A DNA stretch of 64,000 nucleotides from Halocaridina rubra. Its lineage: Eukaryota > Arthropoda > Malacostraca > Decapoda > Atyidae. The stretch's first letter is position 1; each line of letters starts with the position of its first letter. The notes under the pieces are model-generated. The model ran no database searches and was not told the DNA's origin. It was given only the letters and a program-made list of their open reading frames with translations. A program made the translations under genes and the position numbers. Positions 20,810 to 32,937 of the stretch are shown piece by piece. The stretch is from assembly GCA_037179515.1 (NCBI GenBank), contig JAXCGZ010007700.1, positions 1 through 64,000 of the forward strand, read 5' to 3'.

Positions 20810-21732
20810 AATTGCCAGAGATTCGGACATCACAAAACCCAATGCACCCTTCCAGAAGTCTGTGCCGTTTGCAGTGGAAGACTTAGCACGGAAAAGTGTG
20901 TCCAAGCTCACAAGGAGGGCAAAGCAACCACAACAAGATGCCCAAACTGCAAGGGGAACCAACATGCGTGGAACCCCAAATGCCCAATGAGACTAAGCCG
21001 CATTCAAACTACAACTCAGCCCAAAACCGTCTCTCAGCCTGCCAGGAATCCTCAACCACCCAAACAACCACCCAGAACCACTATGACAAACCTAGTTCCA
21101 AGGCAAGTCGTAGCACCTGTGGTGGAAAACAGGCCCCAGCCTCAGAGAACCCCTCGTCCTCCAAGGAGAAGACTAAATCTAGGAAAACCATTGACAAAAC
21201 CACCTACCCAGGAAACTCCAAAGCCTCAACAAACCCCCAGGCCTTCTCACCGAGCTACTCAGACAACACCTCCAGTGGAGTCAAACACCATTACAATAAA
21301 GGAGGACAAACTTCGAACACTGCTTCAAGGATTCGCCAACCAGCTAGCAGAAATGTTAAACTTCCAGATGGAACAAAGCTCTTTGAGCCGAGCACTGGAC
21401 AAACTTATGTACAAGGCAAGAACCCACACCCCCAAACCGGTAGCCAGGACCTCAGTTTATCCTGCCTAGGCCTGCCCAGCACCTCAAGAGCCAGCTGCTC
21501 GGACCGAAAATGGGCCAAGAGCCCGAACAGAAGCCACCCCATCTCCTCAACCTGCACCAAGAAGAACAACCAACGAAAACCTACCCAAGGGTCATGTGGC
21601 CACCAGCCATCCCCCCCTGATGTACAGCATCACCCAGTTCCCGGTCCTTCTGTCCCGCGATCCCCGCCTCGCAAAGAGGGAGCAGGAGTGGGAACAGACC
21701 ACCTCGGAGCTCTACAGCAAAGTTTTGACTCC

Positions 21733-24700
21733 ATAAGGATTTTGCAATGGAATGTTTGTGGGATCAGACCCAAGTATACCTCCCTGAAATCAGCAGCTAA
21801 GGAAGGAGATTTTAACGTCATCCTTCTACAAGAAACGCTGTTCAATGAACAAAAAGGATTCAACTTCACAGGATACAAAGCGTTCACAATACCATCAGAC
21901 AACCATACCAATAGAGAACTAATAACTCTAGTCAAAAACTGCATCCCAGCCACCAACATCAACCCTCCAAGCTGCGGGGAAAACGTGGAGATCCAGGCTG
22001 TCAGAATACAACTCCTAAATCAAAACTTAACAATATACAACATATACAAGCATATAAATGGCCTCTTAGAGGGTGGAGAGCTCTTTGCAACCGCTGCTGA
22101 GGAGCCATACTTCATAGGTGGCGATTTCAATACCCATCATAGAATTCTAAACTCAACAAGGCCAAATAATGATGACGGCGAACATATTGTTCATATTCTG
22201 GACGAATTCCCCAACATCCATCTTATAAACAGTGGGGTTCCAACACATGTACGAGGAGAAAGACTAGACCTGTCCTTCATAACCTCCTCCCTCACTCCCC
22301 ACACCGACTGGAGCATAGATCCTCACCTCATGAGTGATCACTATGCCACTCAGACAGGTATCCAACTGCCTAAACTTCCACCTATTCCACCTCCTCCTCC
22401 CAAATGGAATCAAAACTTGGCAAACTGGACAAAATTTCAGCAATCATTAACACAGTGGCATGCAAACTACACTGCACCCGAAGACATCAACATTTTAGCA
22501 CAAGATCTCATCTCCGCCTTCCACAAAGCAGCCGATGATGCCATACCAAAACACAAACCACCAAAAAGGGAATATAAAGATGCATGGTACCACAGTCAAG
22601 AAGTGAAAGAGGCCACACAAAGATTAAATAGGGTCAGGGAGCTATATAGGAAAAGACCCACAGATGCTAATAGAGCAGTGCTTCGGGAGGTGGTCACAGA
22701 CACCCACAAATTTGTCTCAAAAATCCGGACCGAAAAATGGCTTGAATGGTGTGCCAACCTAAACCAGCACACCAACCTCACAGAGCTATGGCAAATGCTC
22801 AGAAGGGTGTCCGGGAAAAAATCAACCAAAGTACCCACGCATCCAAAACCAATGGAGGAAGCCAAAAGACTTGCACAGACACCTTTTCCAGCCGCTCAGC
22901 AACCCAACAACTTCCACCAAGCACAATTAGGATCCAAAATGACCTAAGGCTACAAAGATGGGACACCATAAATCATGCCTGTGATCAAGAAGATGAGACA
23001 GACGTACCATTCACTTACTTATTAAGGGTGTGACCAAAAATCTGGAGTCAACAGGATATTCAGCCTATCCCAAAACCCAAAGACCCAACGAATCCAAGAT
23101 CCATATCACTACTAAGCTGTTTAGAAAAAACAGCTGAAAAAATGGTGCTCAAAGGATCAAAATTCAAAATAGGTCCCTTACACCCTCACTTGTATGCCTA
23201 CAGAGATAATGTAGGCACCACACAGTGCATTATGGATGTCCCCAGCTACATAAACAACAAGGCCGCAGTTGTAGTCTTCTTAGACCTTGAGAAGGCTTTT
23301 GAACTGGCTAATCCAGCAGCCATCCTGAGCTCCCTAGCAAAAAGGGAGTTAAGGGACATCTACTAAGTTACTTCTCAAACCATGTCAGAAATAGAGAGGC
23401 TAGAGTAAAATTCCAAAGGCATCTATCAACTTACAAGAAATTAGAAAATGGTACCCCACAAGGAGGCATCCTCAGTCCACTGCTTTTCAATGTACTGATG
23501 GAGAACTTCTTTCAACTTCAACTACCCCAAGGAGTAGACATCATCTATGCCGACAATGTAGTCTTCATCAGCAGAGGAGGCAATAGATTAGCCAGTGCTC
23601 AAAAAACAGTAGACCTATTCCATCAGAAAAGCAAGGAGCTGGGACTCAAGATCAACGGAAACAAAACAAAAGCTATGGCCATAAAAACTCCAGTACCACT
23701 AGCCCCGATCACCCTAGCCAATGGAAACATAGAGTGGGTTGATATGTTCATGTATCTAGGAGTTTACATAGACAGGCATCTCACCTTCAAACCTCAGATC
23801 ACCTATCTCAGAGAAAGAGCTCACAGCAGACTAACCCCTATGAGATATATGACATCTCTCCAAGAAGGAGCAGGTATTCAGGTCCTAAAGAAATTTTACA
23901 CAGCCATTATTAGATCCCTGATTACCTACAGCGCCCCAGCCCTAGCCAACCTCAGTGCACAACAAATCTCCACTAATGAAGTGATCCAGAACAACGCCAT
24001 GCGTTACATGCTGGGGGTTCCTATGTGGATCAGGATATGCAACCTACAAATGGGAACAAATCTACCTCCTCTATATAGCTGGATAAACGTTTCCAACACC
24101 AACTCCATAACAAAGGCTCTGCTATCCGAAAGGAAATCCCACACGCAAAAAAGGCTGAAAGTGGTCCTAAACAAACATCCTGACCTCCCTATCCCAAACA
24201 GCTATGCCGGCCAGCTTCTAAAAAGTATTCACAAATGCAACATGGCATCTGAACTGGCAAGAATAAACTTAGACAAGCCCTGCACCAGCTACAAGCCGCT
24301 AGTCCCATGGAGAGCACACCCTGCAAAATTCAACACCACTAGTCTTCCAGACGGTAAGAAAGCCTGTTCAAAGATACAACTGCACGAAGCAGCTCTAGCT
24401 GCTATCGCTGAAACCAACCAAGCAGAAGGCGTCTCCTACTACACAGATGGAACTGTCAGTGCTGGTATCCCTGCAACTGGAGCGGCACTCTACTCGCAAA
24501 GTTTTACAGCTTCCTGGAGGCTTTTAGACTCCTGCTCCACTCTGCAAACTGAGTTATTTGCCATCAAAATGGCTCTGCACAACTCAATTGAAAAAGGACA
24601 AGGACCTGTTACCATACACTCTGACTCACTCTCCTCTGTCCAAGCACTACAGCAGCAGAAGCTCAAAGAAAACATCAGCCTAATCAGCTCGGTCCAAACA

Positions 24701-25280
24701 CTGCTAGTGCAACATCAAGAACAAAGAAGACCGGTAACCATCAACTGGATACCCAGCCATATCAGCATCCCTGGAAATGACAAGGCAGATCAACTTGCCA
24801 AGGATGCTGTCTTATGCCACAGCATACAGCACTCTATACAACCCAGTCTACAACAATACAAATAAAAAACCAAGCAGGCACTAGAGACCAAAGCAGGAAA
24901 ACCACAACTACTGGGTCAACAAAGGCTCCTACTCTGCCACGTGGTACAAGGAAGCAACAAAGCTTGAGCCCTCACTGGTATCCAAGTACACCCCAAGGAG
25001 TCTGGCTGTCATGATAGCTAGACTCAGGCTAGGCTACAAATGCTGCTGGGAAATCATTGAGAACCCCAGAAAAGAGTGTGCACACTGTGACAAGGCAACG
25101 GATAATGCCCTGCTGCATTATCTATTAGAATGTCCAAAGACAAACAGCTTAAGGAACGGATTAAACATCGAACCACAACACCCCAATGCGACAGTTCATG
25201 CAGCCAAAATTGTTAAGGAACTACTTGACAACATAGACACACATCTCACCACCTTGAAAACTTTCGAACCACCAAGGTGA
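21733..25280 (+). pseudogene. Family B ORF2 (endonuclease, RT, RNase H, CCHC), broken
   Basis: The endonuclease starts at SIRILQWNVCGI (21730), with the LQE motif (about 21830), GGDFNTHHR (about 22120) and LDLSFITSSL (about 22268). No good ATG is visible at its start; an ATA sits where family A has ATG. The frame shifts near 22860. RT is missing about 40 residues around 23030. FLDLEKAFE (23278) and NGTPQGGILSPLLFN (about 23450) remain. The catalytic box reads YADN instead of YADD (23548). RNase H (24440-24815) keeps YYTDGT, LQTE, HSDS and NDKADQ. The C-terminal knuckle ECAHC...H...C closes the protein at 25280. Confidence 0.9.
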
Positions 25281-25305
25281 TAAAACAACCCAAGAGGTAT
25301 AACCT

Positions 25306-25356
25306 CCAACCTACGGGCCGTTCTTTGGACAAGGGCCCGTGCCAATACAAGGTTGG
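25306..25356 (+). promoter_or_regulatory. Family B 3' UTR stem-loop
   Basis: Two nested perfect stems are visible: CCAACCT (25306-25312) with AGGTTGG (25350-25356), and ACGGGCC (25313-25319) with GGCCCGT (25334-25340). The CCTACGGGCC sequence resembles the CCTGCGGGCC that opens the family A 3' UTR units. A role in RT recognition is inferred from its position. Confidence 0.7.
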
Positions 25357-25390
25357 CTTTAACCTCAAACAACAACAACAAACATAACTC

Positions 25391-25697
25391 AAGTAACATT
25401 GAAATAAGTTTTGAAACAAAACAGTAATAAAGTGCTTGCTAAACGGATCACACACACACACACACAGTCTGATCCTGTGATAACATATCTTGGTTAGCAA
25501 GTGAGATTATCAGCTAAGAAGAATATATATAGCAGAAACAGATGGGTGTCTCCTCAGACACAAATTCAAATTTTCCTTCAGCTTGACTTTTGTTTTTGTT
25601 GCATTTTTTCTTTTTCTTTTTATTCTCAAATTACTATAGTCAAATTTTTAAGTTAAGATGTGTGTTACCAGAAAAGACATAAATTGAGTCACTAAAT
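25391..25697. other. Unassigned spacer with (CA)n and inverted repeats
   Basis: No gene is seen. A (CA)n run (25449-25467) is enclosed by GGATCA/TGATCC (25445-25450, 25470-25475) and CTTGCTAA/TTAGCAAG (25435-25442, 25494-25501). The right end carries the left target-site duplication of A3. Confidence 0.5.
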
Positions 25698-25705
25698 AGC
25701 ACTTA

Positions 25706-28287
25706 CACACGAAGAATCAGATCAGCCTCATGGAACAGAGCAGACATTCAGCCCATCCCAAAACCACAGGACCCTGACAACCCTCGCCCCATCTCCCTCC
25801 TAAGCTGCCTGAGAAAGACAGCAGAAAAGATGGTACTTACCAGAGTCTGCTGGAAATGCCCACCCTTCCCAGAAAACATGTTTGCCTACCAGCCTGGCTT
25901 AGGCACCTCAGAATGCATAGCCTCCATGCTATCATTTATCAAGAACTGCTGTGGAAACATTGTTTTTCTAGATCTAGAGAAGGCCTTTGAAATAGCCAAT
26001 GTGCCGGCAATACTCTCAGCTCTCGTTTCAAAGCAGATCAAAGGCAACCTTCTCAGATGGATCAAGCAGAGTCTACAAAACCGTAGTGCACGAGTCAAAG
26101 TAGATGGGCACTACTCCACCTACAAAAACCGCGAAAATGGGACCCCCCAAGGTGGAATCCTTAGCCCCTTCCTCTTTAATTGTCTCATGGAAAAACTCAT
26201 GGACATTGCACTACCACATGGAGCCAAACTCTTCAACTATGCAGATGACTTTGCCCTTGTCACAATAGGCGACAGAAGCTCTAACAAGACACAGTGCTGC
26301 CTCACCAAGATTCACCAAGCCTCCATCTCCCTTGGAGTAAAAATCAATGCCTGCAAAACCAATGCCCTTCCAATCCACCAGTGGAGACCAGACACTAATC
26401 TGGTTATAGGTAATGAGCCTGTGGACTGGGTTACAAAACACCAATACCTGGGTGTAATCATCGACAACAGACTAACCTTTGGACAAGAAATTCAACACTT
26501 GCACGACAGGTGCAGCCAGCGACAAGCGGGCCTTCGTCGGATGTCGGGCCTCTACAATGGTGCATCATTTGATGTCCTCAGAAGCTTCTATGTACAAACC
26601 ATACGCAGCTTCATAGACTATGCTTGTCCCACACTCTGGCTACTAACAGACCAACAATGGGACAAGAGAGAAGTAATTCAAAACAACGCCATACGTACCA
26701 TGCTAGGAGCCCCCATGTGGACCAAGAGAGAAAACATCCAGATGGAATCGGGACTCATGCCACTCAAACTCCGAGCTCAGCAAAGACTGACCCTCTTTGT
26801 GGCCAAAACCACCACTGCTCAACATAATTGCCTCTCTGGCACAAATCCCCATCTAGCCCTTAATCGCCACCCCAACCACCATCCTAGAACCTGGTCAGCC
26901 AAGGTCTGTGCTAGCCTGCAAGCACTGCCAGTCAGGGAGAGCATCCTAGCCAAGATACAGGACACACCGCTTCCTGAATACGGATGCCCACCCCCATGGA
27001 ATGACCAACCACTCGACATAAAGATCGAGCTCCCTGACAACCCCAAAAGCTTGGTAAGCCCAATTGTCCTTAAAAACATATACAAGGACAAAATTCAGAG
27101 CTGGAGCAGGCCAAACTCTCAAGTCTACTACACTGACGGTTCAGTAAATCAAGAAACTGGAGCCTCACCCGCCCCCTTCACCACTAGAAACGACGTCCTA
27201 TTCTGGAGACTGACAAACTCCTGCTCATCGCTCCAGACTGAGCTTGTTGCCATAGCAAACACCCTCGACTTCTTCATCCAGCAAGGAGCTGACCATGCCC
27301 TAATTCTCTCTGACTCTATAGGCGCCTTACAGGCCATCAAGAAGCCACTCCTCAGAAACAATGTACGTATCATCACCACCATCCTCAGCCACTACCACTG
27401 GACAACCAGCCTTGGAAAAGCCATCACTCTTGCCTGGATTCCCAGCCACGTCAGCATCAAGGGAAATGATGAAGCCGATCAAGCTGCCAAACAAGCCACT
27501 CAGAGCAGAAATCCAAATATCTCTGTCTCCTGGGATGCAACAGATAAAAAAATAAAGCCACCAAGTCACTCCTTAATGCCTTAATAACTAAGCACAACCT
27601 GTGCACAGACATTGGTTCCCTCTCCACCTGGTGGTACAAAGCCACCACTGATCTTCAGCAAATCACCCTGCCTAAGAGCATTCAATGAAGCACGGAGGTC
27701 TATGTGTACCGTCTGAGACTCGGGTACAAGTTCACCTGGCGAATAGTGGAGGATATCATCAGGGAATGCACCTTTAGCCAGGTAGCCTCACCACATCCAC
27801 TGCTCCATTACATCCTCGAATGTGATTCCTTTTCAGAAATTCGACGAAAAACTGGTGCCCCCGCAACATCCAGCGAAGATCCAAATGCCCTTCATGTTGC
27901 TAGCTCCATTATCAGACTAGCAACAAACAACTACATGAACAGTCTACTAAATATAATCAGTTAATACCCTCCACCAAGATAACCATGTAATAACTCTCTC
28001 ACCCCCAAAACAGGAATTCATTTAAATTGTTCGATGTAAACTAATAATCCTCAACTGAATACATATGCTCTCCATTATCTATACAGTTTTGCACAACCTC
28101 ACCTGCGGGCCAAAATAGGAAAGTCCGATCACCAACAATAACAAGATTTCACCCCACCTCACCAAATAGGAAAGCCCATTCTCCCGCAAGAGCAAATACC
28201 ACCTACATTCAAAAAAAATCTTACCCCACCTGCGGGCCACAAGGGAAGGTCCGCTCACCCTCAAGGGAGAATATCCAAGAAAAAAAA
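25706..28287 (+). mobile_element. Family A copy A3, 5'-truncated, with 8-bp target-site duplication
   Basis: The copy begins within the RT fingers and ends with an A-rich tail. AGCACTTA occurs at 25698-25705 and again at 28288-28295, directly flanking the copy. The 3' UTR has the family hairpin units, including GCGGGCC (28232-28238) pairing with GGTCCGC (28248-28254). This is the cleanest insertion in the window. Confidence 0.92.
25707..27963 (+). pseudogene. A3 ORF2, RT-RNase H-CCHC part, best-preserved copy
   Basis: The frame is open from 25707 to 27584 with no stop. RT shows FLDLEKAFE (25970), NGTPQGGILSPFLFN (26140) and an intact NYADDFALV box (26238). RNase H keeps all four acidic positions: YYTDGS (27130), LQTE (27235), LSDS (27305) and NDEADQAA (27465). 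A 2-bp loss near 27505 then shifts the frame. The C-terminal part resumes near 27590 and ends at a TAA (27961). A TGA at 27686 stands where A1 and A5 have CGA. The endonuclease and ORF1 are absent because of 5' truncation. Confidence 0.92.
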
Positions 28288-28430
28288 AGCACTTATATGA
28301 AGATATAAAAATTCTGTGTGAAGCTTAATTAAAAGTTTTTCTTTTTTTTTCTCTTTCTCTTCTTTCTATATTCTGTGAGAGGAAGAACATAAAAAAGAGG
28401 CCATCTCTGTCCCAAGCCTCTCCCACCCAT

Positions 28431-29474
28431 GGGTCGGGAGGAGGGGTAGCTATTAGGAGACTAAAACAGAAAATCAAGGATTTAGAGGCAATGGTTATAA
28501 GCCTTGATTATAAAATTCGGAATATGGATAGATAAATGAAAGAGAATGAAACACTCAGAGAGGAAATAAAATTTTTGGAGGAAGCAAATAAAGCACATGG
28601 GCTGGAGAGAAAGGAACTAGAAAAATGAATAAAGAAGCTGGAAGGGGAAAAGAGTGAACTAGAAACCAGAATTTCTAAACAAGAAGATAAAAACAAACAG
28701 CTGAATGACAACCTAAATGAATTAGATGTTAGTTCACTGCTCTCTTCTGAGAGAGACGAGATTGCAGCTTGGAATGTCCAGATTAAGGAAAACATTGAAC
28801 AGATTAGAAAAGAGTTCCAGGAGCTGCATATGGAACATGATGCCATGAAAACTTCCATTGCTGATGCACTAAAGGGGAATGTGGCAATAAAAGATGCTGT
28901 AAAGGTGGTGGCACTGGAAAACATACAAACAGTTGACTATAAAGAGACAGTAATCGAAAAAATGAAAGACGTTGTGATGGAAAGGGCAAATCCACTGATT
29001 AAACAGGCACTTAATAAAGAGAAGACAGTGGTAATCACAGGCAAAAGCGAATCCCAGGAGCCAACATGGCAGGGGAGACTTGAAGAAAATAAAGCTAGGG
29101 TTGTAGACCTGAGAAGAAAGCTTGGAGTAGTTTTTGGTCCTGAGGATATTGTAAACATTCACCAACTAGGCAAATATTCGAGGGAAGGAAAGCCGAGACC
29201 AACAAAAGTAACCTTTGAGAGAGGGGAAACATGTACGGAAATATTGTTGAGAAAAAAAAGTCTAAAAGACCTTCAAGAATTCAGAGAAGTGTTCATTAGA
29301 TGATAAAGAACACAGGAAGAGATGAGAAAGATCAAAAACTTGTTGGAAGAGGCAAGAAGGTTAAATGAGGAAAGAAATGAAGAAGAGAAGAAAAATTTTC
29401 ATTTCAGAGTTCTTCCAGACAAAGGGGAGATAGAGAAGATAATGACAGAAGATCAGAGGATGGGGCCTTATTAA
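28431..29474 (+). pseudogene. D1 ORF1: coiled-coil protein with RRM-like C-terminus
   Basis: In one continuous frame the first 130 or so codons are Glu/Lys/Leu-rich with heptad spacing, consistent with a coiled coil. The segment HQLGKYSREGKPRPTKVTFE (about 29160) and a following LLRKKSLKDL resemble the RNA-binding fold of L1-type ORF1 proteins (Transposase_22), where the family reads RLGK...RP.KV.F. Stops occur at about 28533, 28626 and 29302. It ends at 29474, overlapping the start of the endonuclease frame. No clear ATG is visible at the left. The coiled-coil/RRM call is from sequence pattern only. Confidence 0.7.
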
Positions 29475-32279
29475 GTTTATTATACACAAATGCTGATGGA
29501 TTAGCTGGTAAGGCAGTAGAATTAAAAGATAGGATTCACAACAGTAAGGCAGATATAGTAGCAATTACAGAGACTAAGTTGAGTGAGGACATAAACAGTG
29601 TCACATTTTTCCTAAGGGCTTCAGAATATTAAGGGTTGAAAGATTTGAGAGGACTGGTGGAGGGATAGCACTGCTCATAAGTGAAAGGATTCAAGTTGAA
29701 GAAATAAACTTGGCTATAGAAAGTGAGTTCAAGGAATTTCTTGTTGCTCGCATAAATACTGGGTCAGAGAGCATTATAATAACTGTTGTATATAACCCAC
29801 CAAGGAACCAGAATAAGCTAGAAGTTTATGAGGAAAGTCATATAGGTACTATTGAAGTCATAAACTCAGTTGTTAAGAAGGCACAGGAGAGAAAATTTAG
29901 GATTTTGATTATGGGAGATTTTAATCATAAAGAGATAGATTGGATAAATCTTGACCCACATAGTGGTGAGGACTCATTTGGGGCAAGATTCCTAGATTGC
30001 GTACAAGGGAATTTCCTACACCAACATGTAATGGAACCAACGAGGGCCAGGGGTGGGGATGAGCCATCACTACTTGATCTAATATTCACAGATAATGTGT
30101 TGGATATTGAAAAAATTGAGTATGAACCACCAATTGGAAAGATTGACCACTGTTTGTTGTTGATGGAGTATATCATTGAAGATATACTGCCTGAGAGTAG
30201 AGGCACTGATGACATGAAGAGGAACTATCCGAAAGGAGATTACATCAAAATGAATGAGCTTTTTGCAGTTATTGGCTGGAGAACCTTATTTTACAACAAA
30301 TCTGTGCAAGAAATGTATGACATCTTTTGTGAGAAATATGGGAAGATAGTAGATTGCTGCATACCTATCACCAAAGTAGGTGTAATTCATGCCAGAGAGA
30401 AATGGTTCGGTAATGAGTGTAAAAGAGCTAAGGAGTGAAGAGACAAATGTTGGAAAAGGTATAAGAGGAGAAAAAACATAAATGCCTGGCAAACCTACAA
30501 AAGAGCAAGAAATGACTACCTAAGTAAAAGGAGAGAGGCAGAGAGAGACTATGAGAGGGACATCACCAGGAAGGCTAAAGAAAATCCCAAGCTTTTCCAC
30601 AGCTTTATCAGAGGAAAACTGAAGGTAAAAGAACAGGTTTTAAGGCTCAAGAGAGCGGATGGAAGCATCACTGAGACGGATGGAAAGATCTGCAATGAAT
30701 TGAACAAGGAGTTTCAGTCAATATTTACATTAGAAAATACCCCACCCCCTCAGATTGCAGAGATAGAAACTCAAGGGCCGGTATTAGAGAACATCAACCT
30801 TACAGCCACAGAGGTATGCAAAGTGTTGATGTAGTTAGATATTCACAAATATATCCCCTCAGGTACTTAAAAAATGTGCAAACTCAATATCACTGGCACT
30901 AAGTATCATATTTAAAAAGTCACTGGAGTCAGGGGAGATTTCAAGATGCTGGAAACAAGCAAACGTGATACCTATCTTCAAAAAGGGAAGGAGAGATACG
31001 GCTCTGAACAATAGACCAGTTTCCTTGACCAGCATAGTTTGCAAAATTATGGAGAAACTACTAAGGAAACATATCTCTCTTCACTTGGAATCCTTCAACT
31101 TTTTGTCAGTGAAGCAACATGGCTTCAGAGAAGGTAGATCAACAGTAACAAACTTATTAGAAGTTTATGATGAGGTAAGCCGAATCTTACAGGAAAGAGA
31201 GGGCTGGGCAAATTGCATACTTCTAGACTTCCAGAAAGCGTTTGACACTGTTCCTCATGGGAGACATATTAGGAAGCTGCAAGCAATGGCTAGAATAGGT
31301 GGAAATGTCTTGGAATGGATAAAAACTTACTTAGAAGGAAGGGAACAGAGGGTTAGAGTAAGACACTCAGTGTCTGAATGGAGAAGAGTTAGTAGTGGAG
31401 TTCCACAGGGTTCAGTTTTAGGGCCGCTTTTGTTCCTTGTATATGTAAATGACCTACTAGAGTCTGTAAATTCATTTATGAATATGTTTGCAGATGATGC
31501 AAAGATTGTGAAGAGAATAGGAAATGAGAACAATGGTAGAGATCTTCAGGAAGATCTTAATAGTCTACATGAGTGGTCAGAAAAGTGGCTAATGAAATTC
31601 AATACTTCAAAATGTAAGGTAATGAGAATGGGTACAAGTGCAAGAAGACCCAAGCTTGACTACTCGGTGGCTTGGGTACAACTTCAAGAGACAGAAAATG
31701 AGAGAGATCTAGGAGTAAACATACTGGCAGATTTGTCTCCAGAAATACATATAAATGGCATAGTAAGGGCAGCATATGCCTTCTTATCAAATGCAAGGGT
31801 AGCCTTCAGGCACATGGACAAGGAAATGTTCAGAAATATTTGTGTAACCTATGTGAGGCCAAAACTCGAATATGCAGCCCCCTTTGGAATCCGCTCTTGA
31901 TAAAGCACATAGCTAAGCTTGAAAAAGTTCAAAGACATGCCACGAAACTGGTGCCAGAAATACATAATCTCAGTTATGATGAGAGGCTTAGGGAATTAGA
32001 CTTACTATCATTCGAAGCTAGAATATTGAAGGGGGATATGGTGATAGTCTTTAAATTCCTTCATGGTTATGATAGAGTGGATAGGGATCGATATTTTGAT
32101 ATTGCTGGCTCTAGAACTAGAGGTCATAGTTTGAAGCTTCGTAAGAAAACATCTTTGCAGGATGTAAGGAATACTTTTTCAGTGCAAGAGTAGTTGATAA
32201 TTGGATTTTGCTAAGCGAGGATGTAGTTAATGGCATCTCAATCCATAGTTTTAAGGACAGGTATGATAAGTATCACTAA
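29466..32279 (+). pseudogene. D1 ORF2: endonuclease and CR1-type RT, broken
   Basis: The endonuclease begins with LLYTNADGLAGK (29474), then AITETKLSED (about 29560), IMGDFNHKEIDW (about 29908) and SLLDLIFTDN (about 30070). A TGA at 30436 and loss of a few codons near 30835 interrupt it. RT has NRPVSLTSIVCKIMEKLL (31010), LLDFQKAFDTVPHG (31220), GVPQGSVLGPLLFLVYVNDL (31398) and MFADDAKIV (31483). The CR1-type tail KVQRHATKLVPEI...LSYDERLREL begins at about 31925 after a frameshift near 31890, and the protein ends DKYH at 32279. RT core residues are intact. Confidence 0.88.
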
Positions 32280-32375
32280 GTATAAAATGGAACCGATCAG
32301 GAGACGGGAAGATACGAGCTTTGGGCTCTTTCCCGTAAACACAATTAGGTAATCACAATTAGGTAATCACACACA

Positions 32376-32937
32376 CACAGGTATCATGAACATTAAGCTA
32401 AAGGCATGACATACATACTTGTAATGAAGCGAAATTTTGATTAAGAATTAACTGATATGTTTACCTATATCTAAGACATTAAAGATGTTAAAGATTCTCT
32501 GTTTAATATTAATTTGTTTTATTTTGTTTCTTTGATTAATAAATGTTAAGCATCTAATATTATTAATTGTATGAAAATTAAATTGAGTGTGTTTGTATTT
32601 AGGTTGTAGCATGAAGTTATCATATAACTCAAATCCCTGTGCACTGACTATTCACCATCCTCCTATAAAAACACTAGATCTTTAATGGGTTTCATTTAAG
32701 CTATATGAGTTAAGTATATGAATTATTAAGTATGCAGTGTTAGTAAGTTGAATTTCTTTGTTAACATATATATTGAATTATTTACTTTTTGTCATTAATC
32801 AAAACTTCGTTGTTAACATCCTCTTAGGTGTTCTCCATGACTGATTCCACCCATCCATGAGTGGTACTGTAATGATAGATTATGTTTTTTAACTATATAT
32901 TGTTTAGTTTTCTATATTTTATGCAGCTCAACACCCT
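32376..32937. other. A+T-rich spacer with a 62-bp hAT echo
   Basis: No gene is seen. The only recognised piece is 32576-32637, which repeats 17395-17456 of the hAT relic with one mismatch. Confidence 0.5.
32576..32637 (+). repeat. 62-bp fragment of the hAT element
   Basis: The 62 bases match 17395-17456 in the same orientation with a single difference (position 32588 region, G for A). Flanking sequence does not match, so this is a short internal fragment or a shared segment of a related non-autonomous copy. Confidence 0.75.

Larger units (their letters stand above)
19313..21736 (+). pseudogene. Family B ORF1, Gag-like, split by N2
   Basis: The ATG at 19313 opens a frame with EGWTTLQRKRK (about 19410), matching the start of family A ORF1. 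The frame runs to the first zinc-knuckle cysteine (PLRC, about 19950), where N2 interrupts. It resumes at about 20812 with CQRFGHHKTQC, then CAVCSGRLSTEKC, then CPNCKGNQHAWNPKC, so the interruption sits inside the first knuckle. A basic Pro/Gln/Arg-rich region follows. A TAG at 21467 ends the longest open segment, but the same frame continues to a TAA at 21734-21736, just where the endonuclease frame begins, as in family A. Confidence 0.85.
18461..25390 (+). mobile_element. Family B non-LTR retrotransposon (I-type, relative of family A)
   Basis: B has the same design as A: a 5' UTR with repeats, ORF1 with three CCHC knuckles, ORF2 with endonuclease-RT-RNase H-CCHC, and a 3' UTR hairpin. It ends in a short CAA-rich tail near 25385. 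The left boundary is not certain; it lies somewhere between the hAT edge (18230) and the hairpin array (18461). It is interrupted by N2 at 19955-20809. Protein motifs match A closely, but the DNA is well diverged. Confidence 0.85.
28300..32375 (+). mobile_element. Element D1: CR1-like non-LTR retrotransposon, near full length
   Basis: D1 has an ORF1, an endonuclease-RT ORF2 and a 3' end marked by AATTAGGTAATCAC repeats (about 32343-32371), the same tail seen in D2 near 53890-53918. The left boundary is uncertain, near 28300. The RT C-terminal region is typical of CR1 elements. Several stops and a small internal loss show it is dead. Confidence 0.85.

Noticed and set aside
28508..28924. Ser/Phe-rich minus-strand frame of 138 codons
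   Set aside because: It is the antisense of the D1 coiled-coil ORF1, which has motif support on the plus strand.
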